Of a stretch of 64,000 bases of DNA, positions 8,687-15,843 are shown one piece after another; within the stretch, counting starts at the first letter, position 1; each line of letters begins with the position of its first letter. The stretch is taken from contig NZ_LLWK01000033.1 in assembly GCF_001529295.1 (NCBI RefSeq), positions 124,001 through 188,000 on the forward strand, in the 5' to 3' direction. This stretch comes from Flavobacterium sp. TAB 87. GTDB lineage: Bacteria > Bacteroidota > Bacteroidia > Flavobacteriales > Flavobacteriaceae. Under the pieces are notes generated by a model. It worked only from the letters and a program-made list of their open reading frames with translations. It was not told the DNA's origin and searched no databases. Both the position numbers and the translations under genes were made by a program.

Positions 8687-9427
8687 ATGATCAAGCTAAT
8701 CATTTACATAACCAAATTAATTCTTGTTACAATTACTGCATTGCTTTTTGCTTCGTGTAATTTTGGAGGGAATTCAAACTCGATTGAAGGAAGCGGAAAC
8801 GTAACTACTCAAAACCGCACTGTTACCGAAAAATTCACAAAGATAGAAGTGCAAAACGCTATTGATTTGGTAATCGAACAAAGTGATTCTTCGTCTATAG
8901 TTGTTGAAGCAGATGATAATCTAATTGATAAAATAACAACTAAAATTGAAAATGGAACCTTAGTTATAGAGTGCGATTTTAATTCATTTAGAAATAGCAT
9001 TACTAAAAAAGTGACAGTAAAAATGCCGGTGATTCACGAAATTGAATCTTCGAGCGCTGCTACTGTTCGAAGCACCTCGATCTTAAAAAGTACACATCTG
9101 AAACTAGACGCTTCGAGCGCATCTGAAATGAATATCAGCGTTGAATCGGACAAAGTTTCCGTAAGCACTAGTAGCGGAAGTACTATTAATGTCGAAGGAA
9201 TGGCATTGGAAGTAGAAGCAGATGCCTCCAGTGGCTCAGTAATTAATGCGCAAAACCTAGAAGCAAATGATGTAAATGCCGACGCCAGTAGCGGTGCCTC
9301 GATAAGTGTGCATCCTATAGCTTCGTTAAAGGCTGAAGCCAGCAGTGGAGCAGGAATTAGTTACAATAAAATTCCGAAAACCATGGAAAAAAAATCTAAC
9401 TCTGGTGGTTCTATTACTCAAAAATAA
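8687..9427 (+). CDS. DUF2807 (head GIN domain) lipoprotein
   Basis: The 246-residue protein starts with a lipoprotein signal ending in the lipobox LLFASC (Cys24), so it should be anchored in the envelope. The mature part is a repetitive beta-rich DUF2807 domain, with recurring short units around DASSAS, TSSGS, DASSGS and EASSGA, as expected for a right-handed beta-helix-like fold. The head of the domain carries the motif FTKIEVQNAIDLVIEQ. It lies 2 bases after the PspC gene. Family function is unknown; a role in sensing or adhesion at the cell surface is only a guess. Confidence 0.85.
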   Translation: MIKLIIYITKLILVTITALLFASCNFGGNSNSIEGSGNVTTQNRTVTEKFTKIEVQNAIDLVIEQSDSSSIVVEADDNLIDKITTKIENGTLVIECDFNSFRNSITKKVTVKMPVIHEIESSSAATVRSTSILKSTHLKLDASSASEMNISVESDKVSVSTSSGSTINVEGMALEVEADASSGSVINAQNLEANDVNADASSGASISVHPIASLKAEASSGAGISYNKIPKTMEKKSNSGGSITQK

Positions 9428-9482
9428 AACAATCAATTGTTAAAATAGATCAAAATCATTCATCAAAAGTGGATGATTTTTC

Positions 9483-9490
9483 TATATTTG
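9483..9490 (+). promoter_or_regulatory. -7 box (TATATTTG) of the second DUF2807 gene
   Basis: Exact TAnnTTTG match 24 bases before the ATG at 9514. A GTG at 9469 would extend the frame across this box and is unlikely to be the start. It suggests this gene can be transcribed separately from the upstream operon. Confidence 0.6.
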
Positions 9491-9513
9491 CCCAAACCAT
9501 AAGCCTAAATTTA

Positions 9514-10347
9514 ATGAAAAAATATACCGCATTACTGCTTTTACTTTTAGTTACAACGCTTGCTTTTGGTCAACGAAAAGAACGTTTAAAAGGTTCTAAA
9601 ACCGTTACGGTAGAACAAAGAGAAATAGGTGAATTTACGAGTGTTGCTGTAGAAGACAACATCGAGATTTATTTAGAAAAAGGAACTAAGAATGAAATAA
9701 AAATTGAAGCAGATGATAATTTGCATGAGATTATTACCTTAGAACTGCGTGACAAACACCTTCGTATTTATACCGCAAAAGATGCTCGAATTTTTAAAAA
9801 GTTAGTCGTTCGCATAACCTACACTAAAGATTTAATTTCGGTGACAGCAAAACATGACGCTTCGATTTATGCCATTCAAGAACTGTCCTTAGAGGATATT
9901 ACGATACAAGCGACTGATTATGCTAAATTATATTTGAATGTAAATTCGAAAAAATTCGCACTAACTGCAGATGATAAGACAAAAACAGAACTGAATTTAA
10001 AAAGTGAACAAGGTAGTATTCAGTTAAGCAAAAGTGCAGACATCAAAGCTTTGGTTTCCTCCACAGACTTTAAGTGTGATTTATACCAAAAAGCGACTGC
10101 TACAATTGAAGGTGAGGCAACAAACGGAACTATTCGGCTAGATAACAACTCAGTTTTTACGGGAAATAAATTAACTATTAAAAATGTTAATTTGTCTGCT
10201 GAAAATTATACCAGCTGCTTAATTTTTGCCGAAGAAACCATTAAAATTTCTGCAGCTGACGAAGCTGAAATTTTTCTTTTCGGAAAGGCAAAAGTAGAAA
10301 TAACTCGCTTTGAAAATGAGGCTAAACTTTTTAAGAAATCAAAATAG
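9514..10347 (+). CDS. DUF2807 secreted protein
   Basis: The 277-residue product starts MKKYTALLLLLLVTTLAFGQ, a clear Sec signal peptide cleaved near GQR. The domain head FTSVAVEDNIEIYLEKGTKN matches that of the preceding DUF2807 lipoprotein, so this is a paralogue without a lipobox. The body is beta-rich with about 20-residue periodicity. The gene follows its paralogue after 86 bases that hold its own -7 box, so it may be induced independently. Function unknown. Confidence 0.85.
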   Translation: MKKYTALLLLLLVTTLAFGQRKERLKGSKTVTVEQREIGEFTSVAVEDNIEIYLEKGTKNEIKIEADDNLHEIITLELRDKHLRIYTAKDARIFKKLVVRITYTKDLISVTAKHDASIYAIQELSLEDITIQATDYAKLYLNVNSKKFALTADDKTKTELNLKSEQGSIQLSKSADIKALVSSTDFKCDLYQKATATIEGEATNGTIRLDNNSVFTGNKLTIKNVNLSAENYTSCLIFAEETIKISAADEAEIFLFGKAKVEITRFENEAKLFKKSK

Positions 10348-10374
10348 ACTGAAACATCATTCACTTCTATCCAT

Positions 10375-10407
10375 AAAAAAAACCAACTGAAAAAGTTGGT
10401 TTTTTTT
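10375..10407. terminator. bidirectional terminator
   Basis: AAAAAAACCAACT pairs with AGTTGGTTTTTTT around a 5-base loop. It lies between the convergent DUF2807 gene and trxB. Confidence 0.9.
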
Positions 10408-10426
10408 ATGCTTAATTTTGATAAAC

Positions 10427-11374
10427 TTATTCTTTTGCAGCCAAATAACGCTCTGCATCCAGAGCGGCCATGCAACCCGTTCCCGCGGCAGTAATCGCTT
10501 GACGGTATACATGATCTGCGGCATCACCTCCTACAAAAACACCTTCAATATTTGTTTTAGAAGTTCCTGACGTATTAATTATATATCCTGTTTCGTCAAG
10601 ATTTAAATAATCTTTAAAAATATCGGTATTTGGTTTATGACCAATTGCTACGAAGAAACCAGTTGCAGGAATATCGTACGTTTCGCCGTTGTTTTTATTC
10701 AATACTCTAACACCTTCTACTACTTGTTCGTCTCCTAATACTTCTAGCGTATCGTGATTCAATAAAATTTCGATGTTGTCTGTTTTGCGTACGCGCTCTT
10801 CCATGATTTTTGAAGCTCTAAATTTTTCGCTGCGCACCAACATGGTTACTTTCTTGCACAATTTTGATAAGTAATGTGCTTCTTCACAAGCAGAATCTCC
10901 TGCTCCTACAATAACAACTTCTTGATTTCTATAGAAAAAACCATCACAAACAGCACAAGCAGAAACGCCACCACCCATTTGTAAATAATGTTGTTCTGAA
11001 GCCAATCCTAAATATTTAGCGGTAGCTCCTGTAGAGATAATTACTGTTTCGCAGTGCAATTCGATCGCATCGTTAATCCATACTTTATGTATGTCTCCAG
11101 AGAAATCAACTTTGGTAGCCCAACCATCACGCACATCAGTACCAAAACGTTGTGCTTGCTCTTGCAACTGCACCATCATTTCTGGACCGGTGATTCCTAT
11201 CGGATTACCTGGCCAGTTTTCAACTTCGTTTGTAGTTGTCAATTGACCACCTGGTTGCATTCCTTGGTATAAAACTGGATTCATATTTGCTCTAGCCGCA
11301 TATATTGCCGCAGTATATCCCGCTGGACCAGAACCAATAATTAAACATTTAATTTTTTCGATTGTATCTGACAT
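10427..11374 (-). CDS. trxB: thioredoxin-disulfide reductase TrxB
   Basis: Cytoplasmic FAD enzyme that uses NADPH to reduce thioredoxin. The 315 residues show the FAD Rossmann motif GSGPAGYTAAIYAARA near 15-30. The redox-active CAVC lies at 140-143 inside the NADPH domain, with a second glycine motif VGAGDSACEEAHYL after it and the C-terminal FAD signature GVFVGGDAAD. All expected residues are present. The gene is monocistronic, with a TACATTTG -7 box upstream. Confidence 0.97.
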   Translation of the reverse strand: MSDTIEKIKCLIIGSGPAGYTAAIYAARANMNPVLYQGMQPGGQLTTTNEVENWPGNPIGITGPEMMVQLQEQAQRFGTDVRDGWATKVDFSGDIHKVWINDAIELHCETVIISTGATAKYLGLASEQHYLQMGGGVSACAVCDGFFYRNQEVVIVGAGDSACEEAHYLSKLCKKVTMLVRSEKFRASKIMEERVRKTDNIEILLNHDTLEVLGDEQVVEGVRVLNKNNGETYDIPATGFFVAIGHKPNTDIFKDYLNLDETGYIINTSGTSKTNIEGVFVGGDAADHVYRQAITAAGTGCMAALDAERYLAAKE

Positions 11375-11402
11375 AGTAAATGGTATTTCAATTTTTGATT
11401 TA

Positions 11403-11410
11403 CAAATGTA
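11403..11410 (-). promoter_or_regulatory. -7 box of trxB (TACATTTG)
   Basis: Read on the minus strand this is an exact TAnnTTTG element, 28 bases before the trxB ATG. No clear -33 element is seen. Confidence 0.5.
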
Positions 11411-11490
11411 GTTTTTTTAATAAAAATTCGTCATATATAAACATCACTTTTACCTATTTAAAAATAATTAGTCTCTATTTCAAAATAAGC

Positions 11491-11521
11491 TTTGGTAAAC
11501 TAAAAATTAGTTTTATATTTG
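11491..11521 (+). promoter_or_regulatory. promoter of tRNA-Pro (TTTG-N19-TATATTTG)
   Basis: TTTG at 11491-11494 and TATATTTG at 11514-11521 are separated by exactly 19 bases. This is the textbook Bacteroidota sigma-A promoter, ending 10 bases before the tRNA. Confidence 0.85.
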
Positions 11522-11531
11522 CACCCGATTA

Positions 11532-11606
11532 CGGGGTGTAGCGTAGCCCGGTTATCGCGCCTGCTTTGGGAGCAGGAGGCCGCAGGTTCGAATCCTGCCA
11601 CCCCGA
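11532..11606 (+). tRNA. tRNA-Pro(UGG)
   Basis: The acceptor arm CGGGGTG pairs with CACCCCG. The anticodon stem CCTGC/GCAGG encloses the loop TTTGGGA, giving anticodon TGG (proline). The T-arm is GCAGG-TTCGAAT-CCTGC. The CCA end is not encoded, so it must be added by CCA transferase. Confidence 0.96.
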
Positions 11607-11609
11607 CGA

Positions 11610-11640
11610 AACCTTCTTGAGCAATCAAGAAGGTTTTTTT
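11610..11640 (+). terminator. terminator of tRNA-Pro
   Basis: AACCTTCTTGA pairs with TCAAGAAGGTT around a 4-base loop and is followed by a T-run. It lies 4 bases after the tRNA. Confidence 0.9.
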
Positions 11641-11789
11641 ATGCGCTTAAAAATCTATTTGGTTTTGAGAATCTTTCTTTTAAATTTTATCTTAAAAAAA
11701 ATCTTTAGTCATACAACGTAAAGACGTACGTTTAGACCTATCGTTGCTACTATTTTAAATAATATTTAAGTAAATAGAGTATAAAATAT

Positions 11790-12494
11790 TTAATTGGGAT
11801 CTACATGTACAAATATTTTTTGAGCAATTTCTTTGGATAATATATAAGTCTGATTATTCTCGATTATGATCTCGATCGAACTGTTGTAAGTGACAATGCA
11901 GAGAATCGTAATTTGCGCACCTATTTGTAAATTTAGTTTTCCTATATATTCAAGAAAGGAGTTAGATGTTTCTCGATAACCAAACACAGTTGCCTTTTGT
12001 CCGACTTTTAAATCATAAATCTCTAAACAACTGGTGGCTGGTAATTCTCCTGAAAGATCTGGTATTACTTCACCTTGCAGATCATAAGTTGGGTTTCCTA
12101 AAAAAACAGCTAATTTTTCGATCAATTGCGTTGACGTTAAACTTTGTAACTTGCTGGCCATTTCATTCACTTGCTCCCAATCCAGGGCTAATTTTTCATA
12201 CAGGAACAATTCCCACAAACGATTTCTTCTAATAATTTGAAGCGCTTCTTTCAATCCGTTCTCAGACAAGCGGCAGCCGAAATGCTTGTCGTATACTACC
12301 ATTTGTTTAATTGATAGTTTTTTAATCATAGCAGTCACAGACGAAGCTCTGTTGTTGAGCACTGCTGCCAAAATTTTTGTTGTTATATTATGATGCTTTC
12401 CATGATCAAAAAGATAAATCTGCCTTAGATATTCCTGTTCCGCTGGAGATAAAATGTGGGTCGTAGAAGTACTTATTTCTTCGATTTTTTTCAT
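11790..12494 (-). CDS. DtxR/MntR-family metal-dependent repressor
   Basis: The 234-residue protein has the three-part DtxR layout. An N-terminal winged helix spans about 15-80 (LSPAEQEYLRQIYLF..., MIKKLSIKQMVVYDKHFGCRLSENGLKEAL). A metal-binding/dimerisation region with LWELFLYEKLALDWEQVNEMASKL follows at about 90-140. A C-terminal FeoA/SH3-like domain runs from about 160. In other bacteria this family senses Fe2+ or Mn2+ and represses uptake genes. Several usual His/Glu ligand positions in the central region are not obvious by eye, so the metal is open. It lies downstream of, and probably separate from, the cytochrome/Rieske/porin cassette. TTAG-N6-CTAA palindromes at 15539 and 54278 are candidate targets. 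Confidence 0.88.
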   Translation of the reverse strand: MKKIEEISTSTTHILSPAEQEYLRQIYLFDHGKHHNITTKILAAVLNNRASSVTAMIKKLSIKQMVVYDKHFGCRLSENGLKEALQIIRRNRLWELFLYEKLALDWEQVNEMASKLQSLTSTQLIEKLAVFLGNPTYDLQGEVIPDLSGELPATSCLEIYDLKVGQKATVFGYRETSNSFLEYIGKLNLQIGAQITILCIVTYNSSIEIIIENNQTYILSKEIAQKIFVHVDPN

Positions 12495-12542
12495 GGCTTC
12501 TTTGCACTAAATGAGTCGAATGTTGAGAATATTAAATTGATA

Positions 12543-12580
12543 AAAGAGACATCGTGAAAATAATTTCACAATGTCTCTTT
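12543..12580 (-). terminator. hairpin after the porin gene
   Basis: AAAGAGACAT and GTGAAA pair with TTTCAC and ATGTCTCTTT, with one mismatch in the stem and a 4-base loop. It separates the cassette from the DtxR-family gene. Confidence 0.75.
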
Positions 12581-12613
12581 CGGAATAGTATAAAAAAAAT
12601 TAGCGTTCTGCTA

Positions 12614-13843
12614 TTAAAAATAAGATGAAAGTCCTAATATAAATCCGCCCGTATTTTCTGGTGGATTGCCTAAGATATCGCGCTGTTTTAATATTTTATA
12701 ATTCAGTCTCAAAACAGTTTGAGAATTGGGTCTAAAACTTACTGCGGGCATAATATTCCAAAGATCGTCGCCAATATTACCGTCAGTTTCTCTAAATTTC
12801 CCCCAATTGAAATCAACATATTCCAATCGGCAACCTACGTTTAATACCGCATCTTTCCAGCCTAAAATATTTTGTTTCAGAACAGGCTGCACCACGTCTA
12901 CAAATCCACCCCTTTGCTTGTTTCCAAACTGCTGGCTGTACGTTTCTGGTACATCAACAAATACCCAAGCAAATTCTCCAGTTATAAATGTATCCGTCCA
13001 CTTTAGCGTCGTATTGAAATCGACAGCAGCTACTTTTACCTTTCTTTTATCATCTAAAATAAGTCCGTCGTCTTCAAAATTATTATAAGCGTGACCCATA
13101 TAGGACATTCCAATTTCACCAATTTTTGCATTCTTCAAGGCTAGTTTTGCCGTTACTAATGGTTTTCCACTCGCACTTTCCTCAAAACGCTCTTTGTTTT
13201 CTTTGGCAGAAGGAAGCGACGTTCGGTTCAATTCATTTGCTATGATTGAATCATCAAAACCACTGGTCAAATAAAACTCGTACCCAAAAGACCAATCTTT
13301 TTGATAATATTTGCCATATACTCCAAAACCAGCATTACTCCAAGTATCGGGTAACATTTGCTCAGCAAAAATTGGTCGGTCTGTAAATTCCCATTTAGGA
13401 CCATCGTGATTTTGATTGAAGGCACCAATTGGGTTCACAATCATACCGCCTCGAAGGTTAACTAAAGGATGTAATTCTACATCAATTGCGGCAAATTCGA
13501 CCTCGATTGAACTTTCGCCAGGTTCAAATTCGATTTCAGACAAAAATTTGATTCGATTGGATATTGTGGAAGAAATAAACAAAGAAAGTCGTCTAAATTG
13601 AAATTGACTTCCTTCGGTAACGCCATCTGTTCCTAAGTGTTGGTAATTTGCTTCGACGTATCCGCCAAGTGCGATAGGCAATCTATTGGACTGAAAGGAA
13701 GGTCGCGTATAAATAGCATCCATATTCATGGACGTTTTTGAGGTATCTGCAGGCACTTGTCTTAATAAACTGCTGTCTATTTGTGCATTTGAATATTGAA
13801 AACTGATCAGGACAATTAATAGTGAGAGTAATTTTGTTCTCAT
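12614..13843 (-). CDS. outer-membrane porin (OprO/OprP-like beta-barrel)
   Basis: The 409 residues begin with a Sec signal (LLSLLIVLISFQYSNAQ) and end in the outer-membrane signature LGLSSYF with terminal Phe. Alternating hydrophobic strands with aromatic girdles run through the protein, for example ALGGYVEANYQHLG and FQFRRLSLFISSTISNRIKF, as in phosphate-selective-porin-like proteins. Its ATG overlaps the Rieske stop by 4 bases (ATGA), so translation is coupled. Being co-encoded with a periplasmic cytochrome and a Rieske protein, it may bring in the substrate or metal they handle; the substrate cannot be read from the sequence. Confidence 0.8.
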   Translation of the reverse strand: MRTKLLSLLIVLISFQYSNAQIDSSLLRQVPADTSKTSMNMDAIYTRPSFQSNRLPIALGGYVEANYQHLGTDGVTEGSQFQFRRLSLFISSTISNRIKFLSEIEFEPGESSIEVEFAAIDVELHPLVNLRGGMIVNPIGAFNQNHDGPKWEFTDRPIFAEQMLPDTWSNAGFGVYGKYYQKDWSFGYEFYLTSGFDDSIIANELNRTSLPSAKENKERFEESASGKPLVTAKLALKNAKIGEIGMSYMGHAYNNFEDDGLILDDKRKVKVAAVDFNTTLKWTDTFITGEFAWVFVDVPETYSQQFGNKQRGGFVDVVQPVLKQNILGWKDAVLNVGCRLEYVDFNWGKFRETDGNIGDDLWNIMPAVSFRPNSQTVLRLNYKILKQRDILGNPPENTGGFILGLSSYF

Positions 13844-14280
13844 TTAAGTGAAATTTTTAGTTGGTTATTAATGATCGTTACAGGAAACGATCGCAAAGGG
13901 TCGGTTGCTGGCCCGCTTGTCGCATCACCGTGGTTGTCGAATTCACTACCGTGCGCAGGGCATTGCATTTTATCGCCAAAAACCTGCAATTCAGCGCCTT
14001 GGTGCGTACATTCCATTAAGAGTGCACTATACGTGTTTTCGTTTATGCGATACACACATATTGGAAATTTGAGTTGTTCATGAGCGACAATTACATATTT
14101 CTTAAATTTGTTCTCGGTCCCTTTATTGACAAATTCAACTGCATCAATTACTAAGTCTGAACCTGAAATTGATCCTTGCAATAATTGTGAACTTGTGCTG
14201 CAACTTTGTAAAAAAGTAAAAGCTAAACCTGCTCCAAAGCAACTCATGCAGCTTTTTGTTAAAAAATTTCGTCTGTCCAT
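13840..14280 (-). CDS. Tat-exported Rieske [2Fe-2S] lipoprotein
   Basis: The 146-residue protein starts DRRNFLTK, a twin-arginine motif. A short hydrophobic stretch and a lipobox-like LQSC (Cys27) follow, so it should be exported folded and lipid-anchored. The cluster motifs C-T-H-Q-G (Cys91, His93) and C-P-A-H-G (Cys107, His110) are complete. The length fits a stand-alone ferredoxin-like Rieske protein, not a dioxygenase or a bc1 subunit, as no oxygenase domain or cytochrome b gene is nearby. It is sandwiched with no gap between the di-heme protein and the porin. Electron transfer with the di-heme protein is the obvious inference. Confidence 0.88.
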   Translation of the reverse strand: MDRRNFLTKSCMSCFGAGLAFTFLQSCSTSSQLLQGSISGSDLVIDAVEFVNKGTENKFKKYVIVAHEQLKFPICVYRINENTYSALLMECTHQGAELQVFGDKMQCPAHGSEFDNHGDATSGPATDPLRSFPVTIINNQLKISLK

Positions 14281-15474
14281 TTATAAACTTTTAAGAAAAG
14301 TGATTAATTTTCTTCTTTCTTCTGCCGTTAGATTTCCGTATTTGTTTTTTGAACTTGTACCTTCTCCTCCGTGCAATAAAATTGCTTCTTCAATACTTTT
14401 TGCTCTTCCGTCGTGCATCAGATAAAATTGTCCACCTTGCGAATCAGGAGCCAAGCCCAATCCCCATAATGGCGGTGTTCTCCACTCGCCTGGCAATGCA
14501 GATCCTTCGGTGTAACCGTCGTTGAGTGCTTCACCCATATCATGCACCAATAAATCAGTGTACGGATAAAACTCTTTGAATGAAAGTGCACCTATTGGCG
14601 AATAGCCAGTTTTTAAAGCAGGTTTATGACAATCTACACAACCTATCGAAGCAAATGTTTTTTTACCTGCGACTACATCGGGCGCATTTTGATCTCTTTG
14701 AATTGGTGCTTTGAGTGTTTGTAAATAAAAGACAACATCATGAATCTCCTTATCTGAAATTTCGGGATCTAAATCTTGTAAAGTGTACACATCGCTTGGG
14801 TCAAAACTGGAGGTAATTCCCATGTCTTGATTGTAGGCAAAAACGGTTTGGTGCAATAAATCGTAAGCAGCGCCTTTTTTTCCAAAACGACTGATGTACC
14901 TGTCCCCTTTTTTAGCACTTCCTTTTCTTGGCGTTACGTATGACGGAATAGCAGCCCAATTGGGATGTCCGCGCACACCATTTGGATTGTTAATATTCGC
15001 TGCTTCCATCGCTAAAATATCAGCTTCACTTACGAGTTCTAAGTAACCGAGTCCAGTAGTAATGGGCGGTGTAAATCTAGAAAACGGTGCAGCTGCCGGA
15101 ATTACTTCTGGCTTATAACCGGGCAAAGCTCTATTTTGAAGTTGTGGTCCGTGGTCAAATTCGTTTGATCCTAAACTATCATTGATGCCGAATCTGGTTA
15201 AAGTAGTAAATGGATGTCCTTTTCCGTCGCCGGCGTGACAGGAACCACAGCTCGTGGCCACAAATAGTGGTCCTAAACCAGTAGCTTCGGTAAAAATTCT
15301 GTCATTAAAAGCAACATCTCCTGCCAAGTGTCTTCGTGCTTCGGCAAATGTCAAGCCTTCTATTGGGCCATCAAGTAACTGATATTCTTCGGGCGCAGAC
15401 GGTTCAAGCTCAACACAAGAATTAAGAACGAGTAAAGAGCAAAGTCCGAATAGGCGATAAAAGTAAGTTTTCAT
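14281..15474 (-). CDS. di-heme oxidoreductase (DUF1111 family) lipoprotein
   Basis: The 397-residue protein begins with a lipoprotein signal (LLVLNSC). It has two heme c sites: CGSCH at about 76-80 and CVDCH at about 279-283. The two halves and the C-terminal PPLWGLG...YLMHDGRAKSIEEAILLHGGE block are characteristic of di-heme oxidoreductase family proteins (formerly DUF1111). These relate to di-heme peroxidases, but few have a known reaction. I start it at the ATG at 15474; the frame also opens with a TTG one codon earlier. It is the first gene of a cassette with the Rieske protein and porin. A palindrome at 15539-15568 lies upstream. Confidence 0.88.
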   Translation of the reverse strand: MKTYFYRLFGLCSLLVLNSCVELEPSAPEEYQLLDGPIEGLTFAEARRHLAGDVAFNDRIFTEATGLGPLFVATSCGSCHAGDGKGHPFTTLTRFGINDSLGSNEFDHGPQLQNRALPGYKPEVIPAAAPFSRFTPPITTGLGYLELVSEADILAMEAANINNPNGVRGHPNWAAIPSYVTPRKGSAKKGDRYISRFGKKGAAYDLLHQTVFAYNQDMGITSSFDPSDVYTLQDLDPEISDKEIHDVVFYLQTLKAPIQRDQNAPDVVAGKKTFASIGCVDCHKPALKTGYSPIGALSFKEFYPYTDLLVHDMGEALNDGYTEGSALPGEWRTPPLWGLGLAPDSQGGQFYLMHDGRAKSIEEAILLHGGEGTSSKNKYGNLTAEERRKLITFLKSL

Positions 15475-15538
15475 CAAATAAGTAATTTATTAAATTTAAA
15501 TTTTTGCTAAATTAAAACTATTTTACTTATAAGCAAAA

Positions 15539-15568
15539 AATAATTATTAGTCTTGTCTAATAATTATT
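15539..15568. promoter_or_regulatory. palindromic operator candidate upstream of the di-heme gene
   Basis: AATAATTATTAG (15539-15550) and CTAATAATTATT (15557-15568) are perfect inverse complements around TCTTGT. The core has the form TTAG-N6-CTAA, shared with the palindrome before the metal ABC operon (54278-54301). The TTAG...CTAA arrangement resembles operators of DtxR-family repressors. It could instead be a structural or terminator-like hairpin. Confidence 0.5.
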
Positions 15569-15635
15569 TTAAGGCAATACTATTTTATTGAAAAATCACC
15601 TTTTCATTACCCGAAATTTAAGTTCCATTCTTATT

Positions 15636-15780
15636 GTAGCCCGGATCGCAATAAAAAGCCCACAGCGCCAAAAAGTAATTTTGCTTGTTGTAAAAAAGCG
15701 ACCAACGGAAGCTCTTATTACAACTTTAGCAAAATACTTTGGGGAGCGAGGACTTGAAATGGAGCGCCGGAAATGGCTTC
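15636..15780 (+). repeat. dispersed hairpin repeat, long variant (copy C)
   Basis: The element starts TAGCCCGGATCGCAATAAAA and ends with TTGAAATGGAGCGCCGGAAA then TGGCT. Inside is a long imperfect hairpin with arms AAAGTAATTTTGC (15672-15684) and GCAAAATACTTT (15729-15740). The outer frame resembles Flavobacterium intergenic repeats that begin TAGCCCGGAT and end GCCGGAAATGGCT. An 80-codon frame across it has no protein-like features. Confidence 0.6.
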
Positions 15781-15784
15781 AAAA

Positions 15785-15820
15785 AAAAAATGACACTCGA
15801 TTGCTCGAATGTCATTTTTT
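15785..15820 (-). terminator. terminator of the M3 peptidase gene
   Basis: AAAAAATGACA and TCGA pair with TCGA and TGTCATTTTTT around TTGC with one internal mismatch. The A/T flanks allow function in both directions. Confidence 0.85.
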
Positions 15821-15843
15821 AAAATTATAATTTATTGTTGTTT

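Noticed and set aside
9449..9482. possible terminator between the two DUF2807 genes
   Set aside because: Only five bases pair cleanly (TCATC/GATGA) before mismatches; it is too weak, and it overlaps the -7 box region.
15588..15830. 80-codon plus-strand frame
   Set aside because: It runs across the dispersed repeat and the peptidase terminator, has no protein-like pattern, and ends inside the terminator stem.
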